Positions 37,134-46,245 of a stretch of 64,000 bases of DNA are shown here, one piece after another. Numbering within the stretch: position 1 is the stretch's first letter; each line of letters opens with the position of its first letter. A program made the position numbers and the translations under genes. The notes under the pieces were generated by a model. That model ran no database searches and had not been told where the DNA came from. It was given only the letters and a program-made list of their open reading frames with translations. Origin of the DNA: an uncultured Desulfobacterales bacterium (GTDB lineage: Bacteria; Desulfobacterota; Desulfobacteria; Desulfobacterales; JAHEIW01); assembly GCA_947259495.1 (NCBI GenBank), contig CAMYLV010000013.1:268078-332077 (forward strand), written 5' to 3'.

Positions 37134-38329
37134 GTTCGTTTGGACCTGAAGTCGTGGATGCGCTGTTGCATGGTCTCGATTCCGGTAAAGCGAAATTGTG
37201 AAATGGCCTCCAAATAGGGTTCGGGATTTTTCAGAAAGGATAAAATTTTGTCCAGCAAACGGGTCGGCTCCAATTCAGCCCACGGGATGTAATCGACCAG
37301 CTGATGCCGTTTGAATGCCCGGGCCCGAATCAGCTGTTCTCGGCGCGGTGTTTCCCGTGGGATTACCAGGCTGGGCGTTCCCTGACTTAAAATTTCACAG
37401 AGTGTGTTGTAGCCCCCCATACAGACAACCAGATCGGCAGCTGCAAATATTTTTTCCATTTGCCGGTAGAAATGATAACCCCGTACGCCGAGTTTTCTGG
37501 CACGTTTAAAGATTTTGCGGCGTTTGTTTTTGGGCATAAAGGGCCCGGTAATCAGCACGCTTTTGAAAGGCAGCGGTTTGGCAGCGGATTCAAGCATGTT
37601 AACGTAATTGCGCATAACGAGATAGCCGTCTCCGCCGCCGCCGGTGGTGACCACCACGAGCTTTTCGTCGGGTTTGACACCGAGCTCTTTGCGAATATTT
37701 CGCACCGCCTCCGGGCCGGGTATCTTGCGCGGAATATACCCGGTAAAGTACATTTTTTGACTGATCGCTTCTCCGATATCATATTCTTTAATCGGATTAT
37801 AAAACTCCCGGTTGCCGTATACCCATATTTCCGAATACAGATTTTGCAAAATTTCATAGACGCCTTTATCGCGCCAGTCTTTTTTAACCGTGGCGGCATC
37901 ATCCATGATGTCCCTGAGCCCTAAAATAGCCCGGGTATCGGGACGGGAGCGCTGCAGCCACTTGAGGGTCGGCAGCACCTCTTTGCGCAGGCCGAGCGGT
38001 TCCTTGTCCACGATGAAAAGTTGTGGTTGAAAGGTTTTGGCAGTCGCGGTGATAATATTTTTGCGGATATCCAGGGCGTGTCTGACATTGATTTTGATCG
38101 AAAGCGGCAGATACTCGTCATTGGTTTTTTTAATCATCCCCGGGATGCGCACAAAATCGATCTGCTCGGGAAACGAAAAGCGGCCGGCGATGGGAGATCC
38201 GGTCAATATGAGTATATTGACGCGGGGTCCCAGCAGGTGGGCGGCAATCGCCATCGTGCGACGGATATGCCCGAGTCCGTAAGTGTCGTGGGAGTACATC
38301 AAAATGTTATATGTCGAATTACGTGCCAT
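37130..38329 (-). CDS. MGT/MurG-like glycosyltransferase, copy 3
   Basis: A 399-residue GT-B enzyme of the same broad family as the two at 25522 and 28476. It opens with MYSHDTYGLGHIRRTMAIAA (GxGH loop) and has TTGGGGDGYLVMRNY and CMGGYNTLCEILSQGTPSLV in the donor half. It is more divergent from the other two than they are from each other. ATG 38329 follows GGAAGC; TTG 38341 is the alternative. Its stop overlaps the start of GT4 copy 2. Confidence 0.9.
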   Translation of the reverse strand: MARNSTYNILMYSHDTYGLGHIRRTMAIAAHLLGPRVNILILTGSPIAGRFSFPEQIDFVRIPGMIKKTNDEYLPLSIKINVRHALDIRKNIITATAKTFQPQLFIVDKEPLGLRKEVLPTLKWLQRSRPDTRAILGLRDIMDDAATVKKDWRDKGVYEILQNLYSEIWVYGNREFYNPIKEYDIGEAISQKMYFTGYIPRKIPGPEAVRNIRKELGVKPDEKLVVVTTGGGGDGYLVMRNYVNMLESAAKPLPFKSVLITGPFMPKNKRRKIFKRARKLGVRGYHFYRQMEKIFAAADLVVCMGGYNTLCEILSQGTPSLVIPRETPRREQLIRARAFKRHQLVDYIPWAELEPTRLLDKILSFLKNPEPYLEAISQFRFTGIETMQQRIHDFRSKRT

Positions 38330-38405
38330 CCATGCTTCCAATCAAAAATGTTACTTCAAATTTTAACTTAGATTAGCCCTTATCCTCAAAAAAAGTCGAT
38401 AAAAA

Positions 38406-38485
38406 ACCACGAAGATCACGAAGAACGCGAAGAAAAAGATGCATAGACTTTATTAAAGCTTTGTAGACTTCGTGTCCTTCGTGGT
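38406..38485. repeat. accacgaag palindrome, family A copy 5 (empty)
   Basis: accacgaagatcacgaagaa (38406 on) and acttcgtgtccttcgtggt (to 38485). It lies between the acyltransferase stop and the GT start. Confidence 0.93.
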
Positions 38486-38503
38486 GGAAAAATTTCTCAT
38501 TTA

Positions 38504-39049
38504 TTACTGATGGGGAAATCCTTTACCATTTTGCTCAATTAGCTTTTCGATCTCCGCGGGATCCACATCATTTCTAACGCCAATTTTTTTTGCCGGCACT
38601 CCGGCCCAAATCTCATAAGGACCCGGATTTTTTGTTAATACCGAACCTGCTCCCAGCACCACCCCGTCGGGTATGTGCGTGACCTGATAGAGCACAATCG
38701 AGCCATCATGCAGCCAGACGTCGGCACCGATGGTTTTGTCCTGCCAGAGGACGCCGTATTCGGCCTCGATTTCAAACAGCGGCTTTCTGCCCCAATGGAT
38801 GTGATCGTGGGTATAGATCCGGGTACGGGCCGATATATTGCACCAGGGACCGATACGAATCGTTCCGGTACAATCGATAATGGCAAAGCGGCTGATAATA
38901 ACATTTGTTTCTCTGCCCGGGGTCTGAAAGGCCTCAGGGGAGATGATCAAGTCGCCCTTGTGCACATGCGCATGCGGATAGCGTTTGGCTTCTGCGAGGC
39001 CCTCCTCCAGCTGCGCTGCCGTCATTGTCGATTGATGCTCAACTCCCAT
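38504..39049 (-). CDS. Left-handed beta-helix O-acyltransferase
   Basis: A 181-residue hexapeptide-repeat acetyltransferase. Isoleucine-rich hexad units (IISRFAIIDCTGTIRIGPWC, TIGADVWLHDGSIVLY, IPDGVVLGAGSVLT) form the beta-helix. HDHIHWG supplies the catalytic-loop histidine, and IWAGVPAKKIGV is the usual closing motif. It likely acetylates a sugar in the surrounding glycan pathway using acetyl-CoA. A sigma-70-like promoter lies about 85 bases upstream. Confidence 0.9.
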   Translation of the reverse strand: MGVEHQSTMTAAQLEEGLAEAKRYPHAHVHKGDLIISPEAFQTPGRETNVIISRFAIIDCTGTIRIGPWCNISARTRIYTHDHIHWGRKPLFEIEAEYGVLWQDKTIGADVWLHDGSIVLYQVTHIPDGVVLGAGSVLTKNPGPYEIWAGVPAKKIGVRNDVDPAEIEKLIEQNGKGFPHQ

Positions 39050-39426
39050 AACTATATTTTCCTATCGTAAAATCTTCTACACGCATCCGGCTGGGGCGCG
39101 ATCGTTTAGAAGTCGGTTCGCAAAATGTATTCATATAAAAGAAGCTGGTGGTTTTTGTCAAGAAATGGTTGGAAATCGGACCTTTAGACAGGAGATCAAA
39201 TCAAAGCCGTTTTTCTGAAACACCACCGCAGCTTAAGGTTCTGACATGCCTAAGTTCTTTATAAGTAATTGAAATTAATATATTTAAATATTTATCGGGT
39301 TGTTTTCAGATGTGCGCGCGGCCGGACTGAGTTTGAAAACCCATCGCTTTCATTCGTTCGATCAATTTGTTATATAGGGGTTGTAGAAAAAAACCAATTG
39401 CATTTTTCCGTTAATAAAAGGAACAG
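39050..39426. other. Intergenic region between divergent acyltransferase and GSCFA genes
   Basis: A 377-base spacer. Apart from the candidate promoter for the minus-strand gene (39132-39161) I see nothing specific, except a weak relative of the family B stem (ggggttgtagaaaaaaacca, about 39377-39396). Confidence 0.45.
39132..39161 (-). promoter_or_regulatory. Candidate sigma-70 promoter for the acyltransferase
   Basis: On the minus strand, TTGACA (39156-39161) is followed 18 bases later by TATATG (39132-39137). The -35 is perfect and the -10 matches four of six. The acyltransferase start is about 85 bases downstream. Confidence 0.4.
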
Positions 39427-40401
39427 ATGATGGCACGTTCAGACGTACATCCCGTCCATCGGTTTGAGCGCTGGCAGGTCTGGCCGGGTTCTTTTGCAAA
39501 CCCGCCGGTGGACGGCAATTTTCCGGCGCCCGAAACAGGTCGTTTTGCCATTACCCCAAAAACGCCCGTTGCCTCGCTGGGATCCTGCTTTGCCCGTGAA
39601 ATAAAGCGCCGGCTCATTCAGCGCGGCTACAACTACATTACAGAAGAAACTTCACACCCGGCTTCTATCCACGCCAGCGCTGCCTGGGAACGGGTTTACA
39701 GCACCCACTGTATGCGTCAAATTTTCGAGTATACCTTCGAACAATGGCAGCCGGACCTGCGATGGTGGACAGCGCCCCAATCAAAACAGATACAGGATCC
39801 GTTCCGCAGGGTCATCCTGTATGACGATCTGAAAAAAGCCGAAGACGATTTTGCCCGGCATCGCCGGCATTCGCGCAGGGCACTGGTGACGGCCGATGTT
39901 TTAATTCTCACCCTGGGCCTGACCGAAATCTGGCAGGACACCATCGACGGCTCGGTGATATGTTTGCCGGCCGGGCCGTATGTCAAAGAGGGCGGAGATA
40001 TGAGCCGCTATCGCTTCCGGGTCAGCCGTTATACGGAAAATCTCAAGAATCTGGAACGCATCCATCGCATTATGGCCGTCCACAACCCGAATTGCAAGAT
40101 CATCATAACCGTATCGCCGGTGAACCTGTGGGCAACTTTCCGCCAGGACACGGATGTCATCAGTGCCAGCTGCAATTCAAAGGCAACCCTGCGGGCCGTG
40201 GCCGATGAATTTACCGGGCGCCATGAAAATGTCTATTATTTCCCGGCTTTTGAAATGGCCACCATTTACCAGCCCCTCAGCGGTCTGACTTATTTTTCCG
40301 AAGGCCGTGAAAATTTTCACATCAACAAGCCGACGGTGAAATTTATCATGCAGCACTTTTTTCATTTTTTCGCCGCCCGGGAATCGGATGCCGCCGGCTG
40401 A
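39427..40401 (+). CDS. GSCFA domain protein
   Basis: A 324-residue protein containing the family name motif, LGSCFAREIKRRLI (about residue 57). Downstream are LTLGLTEIWQD and ITVSPVNLWATFR, matching the SGNH-hydrolase-like fold proposed for this family. GSCFA proteins often sit with glycan genes and may be esterases acting on polysaccharide acyl groups; that is family-level inference. AAAGGAACAG precedes the start. It is divergent from the acyltransferase gene, so an acetylation/deacetylation pairing is possible. Confidence 0.88.
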   Translation: MMARSDVHPVHRFERWQVWPGSFANPPVDGNFPAPETGRFAITPKTPVASLGSCFAREIKRRLIQRGYNYITEETSHPASIHASAAWERVYSTHCMRQIFEYTFEQWQPDLRWWTAPQSKQIQDPFRRVILYDDLKKAEDDFARHRRHSRRALVTADVLILTLGLTEIWQDTIDGSVICLPAGPYVKEGGDMSRYRFRVSRYTENLKNLERIHRIMAVHNPNCKIIITVSPVNLWATFRQDTDVISASCNSKATLRAVADEFTGRHENVYYFPAFEMATIYQPLSGLTYFSEGRENFHINKPTVKFIMQHFFHFFAARESDAAG

Positions 40402-40624
40402 GAGGGCGGATTCTAAATCAAAACTAATTGAGCGTTTCAAATTTTAAAAAGGCCCTCAATTTAGTTAACTGTTCGTACCCGGAAGTGTGTCGTCCAAACG
40501 GATGCTTGTTTCGTCTGAAGACGATATACAACAGAAGGGAGCCGCCTGTTAAGCGCAGGCCCCCTAAAGCCGCCGTTTCTGAAATGACTTGACTATTATT
40601 GTTCAATAATACAGATTCAGCCGT

Positions 40625-42055
40625 ATGGAATTTGAACCGGTCATCGGGCTTGAAATTCATGCCCAGCTAAAAACAAAAACCAAGATTTTTTGCGCCTGTT
40701 CCACCGCTTTCGGCGCTCCACCAAATACCCATACCTGCCCGGTATGTCTGGGCATGCCGGGGGTGTTGCCGGTGTTAAACAAAAAAGTCGTCGAGTATAC
40801 CCTGCGCATGGCGCTGGCCACCGGGTGCGACATCGAAGGGGTTAGCCGTTTTGCCCGCAAAAACTATTTTTATCCCGACCTGCCCAAGGGCTACCAGATC
40901 TCACAGTATGAACTTCCCATTGCCCGCAACGGGCATGTGGCGGTCGAGGTTAACGGCGCCACACATCGGATCGGTATTACCCGAATCCACATGGAAGAAG
41001 ATGCCGGCAAATTGAGTCATGACCCCGGACGGCCCGTCAGCAGGGTTGATTTTAACCGTACCGGGGTGCCATTGATTGAAATCGTCAGCGAGCCTGATAT
41101 TCGATCCCCCGAAGCCGCCGGCGCTTATCTGCGGCAGCTGCGCGCCATCGTCCGTTATCTGGGTATTTGTGACGGCAATCTGGAAGAGGGCAGTTTCCGC
41201 TGTGATGCCAATGTATCCATCCGGCCGGCCGGCGCGGAGACATTCGGTACGCGCACGGAAATAAAGAACCTGAACTCGTTTAAACACGTTGAAAAAGCAC
41301 TGCAGTATGAAATCAGCCGCCAGAAGGAAATTCTGGCCGAAGGCGGCACGGTCAACCAGGAAACCCGGCTCTGGGACCCCGCAAAAAACCGAACCCGGTC
41401 CATGCGCAGCAAAGAGGAGGCCCATGATTACCGTTACTTTCCGGACCCGGATCTGTTGCCGCTGGTCATCGATGCAGCCTGGATTGAAACGGTGCGCAAA
41501 GATTTACCCGAACTTCCGGCAGACAAAAAGAAACGCTTTGTGGCCGAATATGGTCTGCCGTCATATGATGCCGAAATTTTAGCTGCTGACCGCAAACTGG
41601 CGAAATATTTTGAGGATGGCCTGCAAGAATTTGCGCGACCCAAGCTTTTGAGCAACTGGATCATGGGCTCATTGTTGGGTCTGTTAAATGCGCATGGAAA
41701 ATCCATAGACCAGACGCCCATTTCCGCCTCTAATCTGGCCCAGCTGCTTAAACTGGTTGACGACGGGACCATCAGTGGTAAAATCGCCAAGACCGTATTT
41801 GAGGAGATGGCCGCATCGGGCAAATCGGCGCGCCGGATCGTCGAAGAAAAAGGTCTTGTTCAAATTTCAGATTCAAGCACCATCGAAGATATCGTCACAA
41901 CGGTTGTGGCCGCCAATCCAGCAGAAGTCCGGGCCTATCAGAACGGCAAGACCAAACTGCTGGGGTTTTTTGTCGGGCAGGTGATGAAAGAAACACGCGG
42001 TAAAGCAAATCCGAAACTCGTCAATGAAATATTGAAACGGTATTTGGAAAAGTGA
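40625..42055 (+). CDS. gatB: Aspartyl/glutamyl-tRNA amidotransferase subunit B
   Basis: The tRNA-binding and kinase subunit of GatCAB, which amidates misacylated Glu-tRNAGln or Asp-tRNAAsn. The 476-residue length is typical. Visible are [59 protein letters not shown] and the C-terminal YqeY-like tail ([14 protein letters not shown]). gatA and gatC are 9 kb away on the opposite strand, so the operon is split. Confidence 0.97.
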   Translation: MEFEPVIGLEIHAQLKTKTKIFCACSTAFGAPPNTHTCPVCLGMPGVLPVLNKKVVEYTLRMALATGCDIEGVSRFARKNYFYPDLPKGYQISQYELPIARNGHVAVEVNGATHRIGITRIHMEEDAGKLSHDPGRPVSRVDFNRTGVPLIEIVSEPDIRSPEAAGAYLRQLRAIVRYLGICDGNLEEGSFRCDANVSIRPAGAETFGTRTEIKNLNSFKHVEKALQYEISRQKEILAEGGTVNQETRLWDPAKNRTRSMRSKEEAHDYRYFPDPDLLPLVIDAAWIETVRKDLPELPADKKKRFVAEYGLPSYDAEILAADRKLAKYFEDGLQEFARPKLLSNWIMGSLLGLLNAHGKSIDQTPISASNLAQLLKLVDDGTISGKIAKTVFEEMAASGKSARRIVEEKGLVQISDSSTIEDIVTTVVAANPAEVRAYQNGKTKLLGFFVGQVMKETRGKANPKLVNEILKRYLEK

Positions 42056-42094
42056 TTTCAGGTTTCGTTTTATGACGATCCGGTTCATAGTAGC

Positions 42095-42172
42095 AGTCAG
42101 TTGGTGGTGGTTCGTTGTCCGTTGAAATCTTTCAATCCACCAACTGACCCCGGACAACTGACGACTAACAGA
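42095..42172. repeat. Intergenic inverted repeat, family G copy 3
   Basis: cagtcagttggtggtggttc with gttgtccgttg (left) pairs with caaccaccaactgacc-like caactgaccccggacaactg (right, about 42140-42160). It shares ggacaactgac with the copy at 4091. It lies between gatB and the broken VCBS gene. Confidence 0.65.
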
Positions 42173-42187
42173 TATTTATGGAGAACT

Positions 42188-43800
42188 ATGATATTAGCAT
42201 CCTTAAAATTTAATCGAATTCAAATTACCGTTGTTGTTATGTTGGTATTCGTTGCGCTATCCTTTAATTTTTCAGCGGCTGCGGCCGAGCCCAAACGCAT
42301 AGCCCTGTTGCCGTTTAAGATCAATGCTGAAAAAGATATGTCTTTTTTACAAAATGGCATCTTTGACATGCTGACATCACGCCTTGCCAAAGAAGGCGAG
42401 GTGGATGTCATCGGCCGGCAGGAAGCTGAAAGCGCCTTTAAAGCAGCGGGAAGTCCGGATCCTGTGACCGAGTCCGGGGCGCGCACAATCGGCGCCCGCT
42501 TAAATGCGGATTACACCCTGTTTGGCAGTTTAACTGTTCTGGGCAACAGCATCTGATCAGAGCCAGGATCTGGGCGGCGTCATCACCAAAGTCAACCAGA
42601 TAGCGACTCAAATAAACGCCGCCGTATTCGGCCGTCAAACCGAGATTGCCCAAAAAGCAGCCCCGCCGGCAGGGGCAGCCGCCGCACCGGCACCAAAGGA
42701 TGACGCCCAGGCCCATCCCGAAAAGCTCCTAAAAGGACACGGCGCGGAAGGCGAAGGATCCCCGTTTATCATGTCAGGGGCAGAAGAGCAGTCTGCTTTT
42801 CAAAAATTCTGGCGCAGTGCCAGCTTTCGCCACTTAATTAACGGTATTGCCGTGGGCGATGTGGACCGTGACGGTAAAATTGAGACAGTGGTGGCAACCC
42901 CAACGGAACTGATTGTTTATCGCGCTGAGGCCGGAAAGTTTTATAAAGCGCACGAAGTCAAACAGAACGGCAGTCGCATCAATATCGGTGTTGATATCGC
43001 CGATATCAACGATAACGGGTATCCCGAGATCTTTGTGACCCGCTTGACTGCAACCCAGTCGGCGATACAGTCATCGGTTTTCGAATACGACGGCACAAAT
43101 TGTCGATAACAGCCCCTGGTCTTTCCGGGTAACGGATGTTCCGGACCGGGGCAAACTGCTGCTCGGGCAGAGACATCGCATGCAAAAGCCCTTTTCAGGC
43201 CGTATTTTTGATATGCAGTGGAAAAATTCCAATTACGAACCGGAAAGCGAAATTAAAACCCCCAGAGCCATACAGGTAATGGGGTTTGCATTGGGTGATG
43301 TTCTCAACAATAAGCAGGAAACCGCTGTCGCCTATAAGGAAAGCGATCGTATCCAGCTCATTGATGCCAACGGTAAAGAAATTTGGCAAAGCAGCGATCC
43401 ATATGGCGGCAGCACCTTATTCAGCGTTGGTAAAATACAGGACCGGGGGGAGGTCCAAAACCGTTTGTATTACCCCATGCGCCTGCTGGTCACCGATACG
43501 AATGATGACGGTGACACCGAGGTGATTGTGGTTAAAAACCATGATATTGCGGGAGGAAAACTCGATAAATTCAGAAAATTCACCAACGCTCACTTTGAAT
43601 CGCTGGGCTGGGACGGACTGGGGCTGCAAACCCGCTGGAAGACGCGTAAAATTTCCGGCTTTGTGCGGGATTATGCCGTCGGGGATTTCGACAACGACGG
43701 CAAGCTTGAACTGGTTGCGGCGGTCATTCTGAGTGAAGGCGCCGTCGTGCTGATCGGCGAACCCAAAAGCACGATCATTGCCTATGAGCTGCCGTCCTGA
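42188..43800 (+). pseudogene. Exported VCBS/FG-GAP repeat protein gene broken by two frameshifts
   Basis: Three consecutive reading-frame pieces form one protein. Piece 1 (42188-42556) has a signal peptide, then PKRIALLPFKINAEKDM and GARTIGARLNADYTLFGSL, resembling a TolB/FlgO-like N-terminus. Piece 2 (about 42557-43109) has VGDVDRDGKIETVVA and VDIADINDNGYPEIFV, FG-GAP-type calcium-loop repeats. Piece 3 (about 43100-43800) continues with MGFALGDVLNNKQETAVA, LLVTDTNDDGDTEVIVV and YAVGDFDNDGKLELVAA. At the first junction, GNSI stop and SDQSQDLGG, residues also appear missing, so a deletion is likelier than a one-base sequencing slip. It could be assembly error; otherwise the gene is dead. Confidence 0.8.
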
Positions 43801-43869
43801 GTTTATATAGATCTTTATCAAATCTGTGTTATTTTTGCAGTTCATATTTCATCAAGTTTTTGTATCGCT

Positions 43870-43890
43870 GCCAATCTTGAAAAGATTGGC
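43870..43890 (+). terminator. Possible terminator-like hairpin
   Basis: gccaatctt and aaagattggc form a near-perfect short stem. It lies 70 bases after the broken gene. The trailing T run is weak (atttct), so this is a tentative call. Confidence 0.3.
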
Positions 43891-43974
43891 ATTTCTGCAT
43901 AGGCTAAACTTTTCATCCCTATAAAACAATTACGAATCTATACAGGTCTTAATAATACTATTTGTTTCCAACGC

Positions 43975-44403
43975 GCCCCTCCCCTGGCGGGAGGGGTCAT
44001 GGGGAGGGGGAACGCCAGATGGCCCCCAGGCTAACCATCATCGCAAAAAATCTTAGAAAAAATCAAACTGGAGTTGAGGCTGTTCTATGGAACAGACTAA
44101 GAGCTAAACAGGTTGAAGGTATAAAGTTCAGAAGACAACAGCCCATAGAAAATTTCATCGTCGATTTTGTTAGTTTTGAGAAAAGAATTATTATTGAGGT
44201 TGACGGCGGTCAACATGCCGCAAAAAAGCAAACAGATTTAAAAAGGGATAAGTTTCTTTCTGATAATGGTTTCAAAGTTTTAAGATTTTGGAATAATGAT
44301 GTTTTAGAAAATATTGATGGCGTACTGGAGATAATTCGGAAAGAATGCTTGAAATGATTTCTCACCCTCCCCTTTATCCCCTCCCTTCAAGGGAGGGGAA
44401 CCT
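43975..44403. mobile_element. Family E inverted-repeat cassette carrying a DUF559 gene
   Basis: gcccctcccctggcgggagg plus catggggaggggg (43975-44010) on the left, and accctcccctttatcccctc plus ccttcaagggagggga (44364-44401) on the right, are inverted versions of one GC-rich unit. Only the DUF559 gene lies between. No transposase is present. Surrounding sequence is the broken VCBS gene and a family B repeat. Confidence 0.7.
44019..44357 (+). CDS. DUF559 domain protein (predicted endonuclease-like)
   Basis: A 112-residue protein of the DUF559 family, related to very-short-patch-repair and type II endonuclease folds. Features are LRKNQTGVEAVLWNRLRAK, KFRRQQPIENFIVDFVSFEK, IIIEVDGGQHA and RFWNNDVLENIDGVLEII. 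The catalytic pattern is D...ExD/Q-like (IVDF...IEVDGGQH). ATG 44019 follows GGGGAGGGGG; a longer in-frame reading from 43962 would cross the cassette repeat. No substrate is known. The gene is alone within the family E cassette. Confidence 0.9.
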   Translation: MAPRLTIIAKNLRKNQTGVEAVLWNRLRAKQVEGIKFRRQQPIENFIVDFVSFEKRIIIEVDGGQHAAKKQTDLKRDKFLSDNGFKVLRFWNNDVLENIDGVLEIIRKECLK

Positions 44404-44408
44404 GGTTT

Positions 44409-44511
44409 ATACCGCTTGTCATAATAATGCTCCGAAAAAAAGGATGCCGGCATAAGTGTTGTAGCAAAAAAAACGTCCCGCAATCGGAACGTTTTTTGAC
44501 AACCACTATAA
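44409..44511. repeat. Family B inverted repeat, copy 4 (reverse orientation, diverged)
   Basis: ataccgcttgtcataataat at the left and aacgttttttgacaaccact at the right match the reverse complement of copies 1 and 3. The interior has diverged (aaaaaggatgccggcataag). It is adjacent to the DUF559 cassette. Confidence 0.88.
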
Positions 44512-44552
44512 TGTTTCAATCCAATGCATACTGGAACAGCTCTTTTTTTCAT

Positions 44553-44594
44553 AAAAAAACCCGGGGTGAAACCACCCCGGGTTTTTATTTTTTT
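44553..44594 (-). terminator. Rho-independent terminator of the porin gene
   Basis: aaaaaacccggggtg and ccaccccgggttttta form a strong GC-rich stem with A/T runs on both sides, so it can act bidirectionally. It lies 40 bases beyond the porin stop. Confidence 0.88.
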
Positions 44595-44633
44595 GGCTAT
44601 CTAAGCAAAGCTACAGCGTAACGCTGCTTTGGC

Positions 44634-45758
44634 TTAGAAGTTGATCTGCCATTTGCCACCGACATATAATTGGCTACCGTTAGAGAAAAAAGGGTCGTTG
44701 TCGTAGTCAGCCAGAAAGGTTTCGTAACCCACTTCGGGGATGAGAAACACGCCCGGTGCCAGAGAAATAACAGCCTGGACGTATGCTTCAGATCCGTATG
44801 AGGATTTAACGCCTTTCGCATCGGGATTCGCTGTGTAATAGCCATAACCCCCCTCAAAGGTAAGCTGATCGGTGAATTTGAAACCACCTATCAAACACGC
44901 CTGCCACTGCTTCGTATCATCAACGCTGGAGCCGCTGCCTTTATATACAGCGCCTGGCGCTGTCGGTCCCCCAGTAAAACTCCCAAACGCCCAACCGGCA
45001 TCGGCCCAGTTTTCACCGAAGGTCCCGGCGGCTTTGACATAAGCCGGTCCGAAGTTAAAACCAACATCGGCGCCGAGAATATAGGAGCTCACATCGAGAC
45101 TTTTATTTGCATCAGGGCCGGCATCTTCAATCTCATAGTATTGATAGCCGCCGAGGACAGTGAAGTTCCAGGTGTCAAAAGACATGCCGTAACTCGCTTC
45201 CATCCTGGGTAAGTATTGATCGACATCCCCGGTGGTTAAATTAGTGATCCCGCTTCCCTGGTTGGTGATGGCTGCAATCTGAAAGCCGCCAAAAGACAGG
45301 GCAATCTGGCCATTCCGCCTGCCGTAAGCCGCACCCAGTCCCAGCAGGCCGGCATCGGTGGCAAAGGCCTGACCGGACACAAACTGGGTGACCGGGCCGT
45401 AGTCTTTTCCGACCTTCAGTTTGCCAGCACCAAAATCCCATTCGCCGTAAATTCTACGGGAGCTCACAGAGGATTCATTGATACCGAATTCAAACTGGCC
45501 GCGGATGTTTTCAGCCTTGACATTGGCGCCTAAACGGGAGTTGCCCTGCAAATCCCATGCAACCGTTTCGTCATTATCTTTATTCGGCTTCCCGTTTACA
45601 AGGCCTCCACCGTCTAGATCCGAGAATGTGCCATTACCAAAATCCCGAGACTGATAAAAGGTGCTCATACGGGCAGAGCCGTAAAAGTTCCAATCGACTG
45701 CCATGGCCGGTGATGCCAGCAGGGCCACGGCAGCAATAACCAAAATAATTTTCTTCAT
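44634..45758 (-). CDS. Outer-membrane beta-barrel porin
   Basis: A 374-residue protein. The signal peptide MKKIILVIAAVALLASPAMA ends in AMA. The mature part is alternating polar and aromatic strands (VDWNFYGSARMSTFYQ, WNFTVLGGYQYYEIED, QLTFEGGYGYYTANP) and the last residue is Phe (GKWQINF), which is the outer-membrane assembly signal. AAGGAGGAAAATTAAG precedes the ATG, a strong ribosome site. A consensus promoter lies about 210 bases upstream, so it is likely highly expressed. Substrate unknown. Confidence 0.9.
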   Translation of the reverse strand: MKKIILVIAAVALLASPAMAVDWNFYGSARMSTFYQSRDFGNGTFSDLDGGGLVNGKPNKDNDETVAWDLQGNSRLGANVKAENIRGQFEFGINESSVSSRRIYGEWDFGAGKLKVGKDYGPVTQFVSGQAFATDAGLLGLGAAYGRRNGQIALSFGGFQIAAITNQGSGITNLTTGDVDQYLPRMEASYGMSFDTWNFTVLGGYQYYEIEDAGPDANKSLDVSSYILGADVGFNFGPAYVKAAGTFGENWADAGWAFGSFTGGPTAPGAVYKGSGSSVDDTKQWQACLIGGFKFTDQLTFEGGYGYYTANPDAKGVKSSYGSEAYVQAVISLAPGVFLIPEVGYETFLADYDNDPFFSNGSQLYVGGKWQINF

Positions 45759-45971
45759 CTTAATTTTCCTCCTTAACGGATAATGTTAAATTGAATTTAA
45801 TTTGCCTAATAATTTCCTGTACTGCGCCTGATGCTTGATAACTGGGGATTCACCTCCTTCCCGCGCTATATTTGACCGGCATCAGCAGGATTATACAAAA
45901 TGTTTTTCCCAAAACCCCTATTAGCCTAATAATAGTTGAACGTGCCGATGCCAGATAAGGAAATCATGACA

Positions 45972-46000
45972 ATCATAAAATGAAGCCCATAGGATGTCAA
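45972..46000 (-). promoter_or_regulatory. Consensus sigma-70 promoter for the porin
   Basis: On the minus strand, TTGACA (45995-46000) and TATGAT (45972-45977) are separated by exactly 17 bases. This gives a start near 45965 and a leader of about 205 bases before the porin ATG. Confidence 0.75.
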
Positions 46001-46148
46001 GTTTTTTCGCAATTTATTTAAGATCATTAAATTATTGATAATCCGTATTTTTCCCATCCATATCAACACCCCTAACGGTTGTGATTTGTCCAATCCAAAA
46101 TGCAATCCACATTAATATGCATATGACATTGACGGTAAAGCAATTTTT

Positions 46149-46241
46149 ACCACGAAAGCACGAAATGATTCTTTTTCCGCCTGCCCAGTTAAACCTTAAT
46201 TGTTTAACCGGGGTGTTTTCGCTTTTTCGTGCTTTCGTGGT
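46149..46241. repeat. accacgaag palindrome, family A copy 6 (variant, empty)
   Basis: accacgaaagcacgaaatga (46149 on) and ttcgtgctttcgtggt (to 46241). The unit is cacgaaag instead of cacgaag. It ends five bases from the mutL stop. Confidence 0.85.
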
Positions 46242-46245
46242 AATT

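Larger units (their letters stand above)
45759..46245. other. Intergenic region upstream of the porin, downstream of mutL
   Basis: A 487-base spacer with the porin's long leader and promoter (45972-46000), and the family A palindrome at 46149-46241. About 200 bases between promoter and start may form structured RNA. No gene is seen. Confidence 0.5.

Noticed and set aside
42557-43109. Separate small gene in the middle of the VCBS region
   Set aside because: Its translation continues FG-GAP repeats of the preceding and following frames, so it is a piece of one broken gene.
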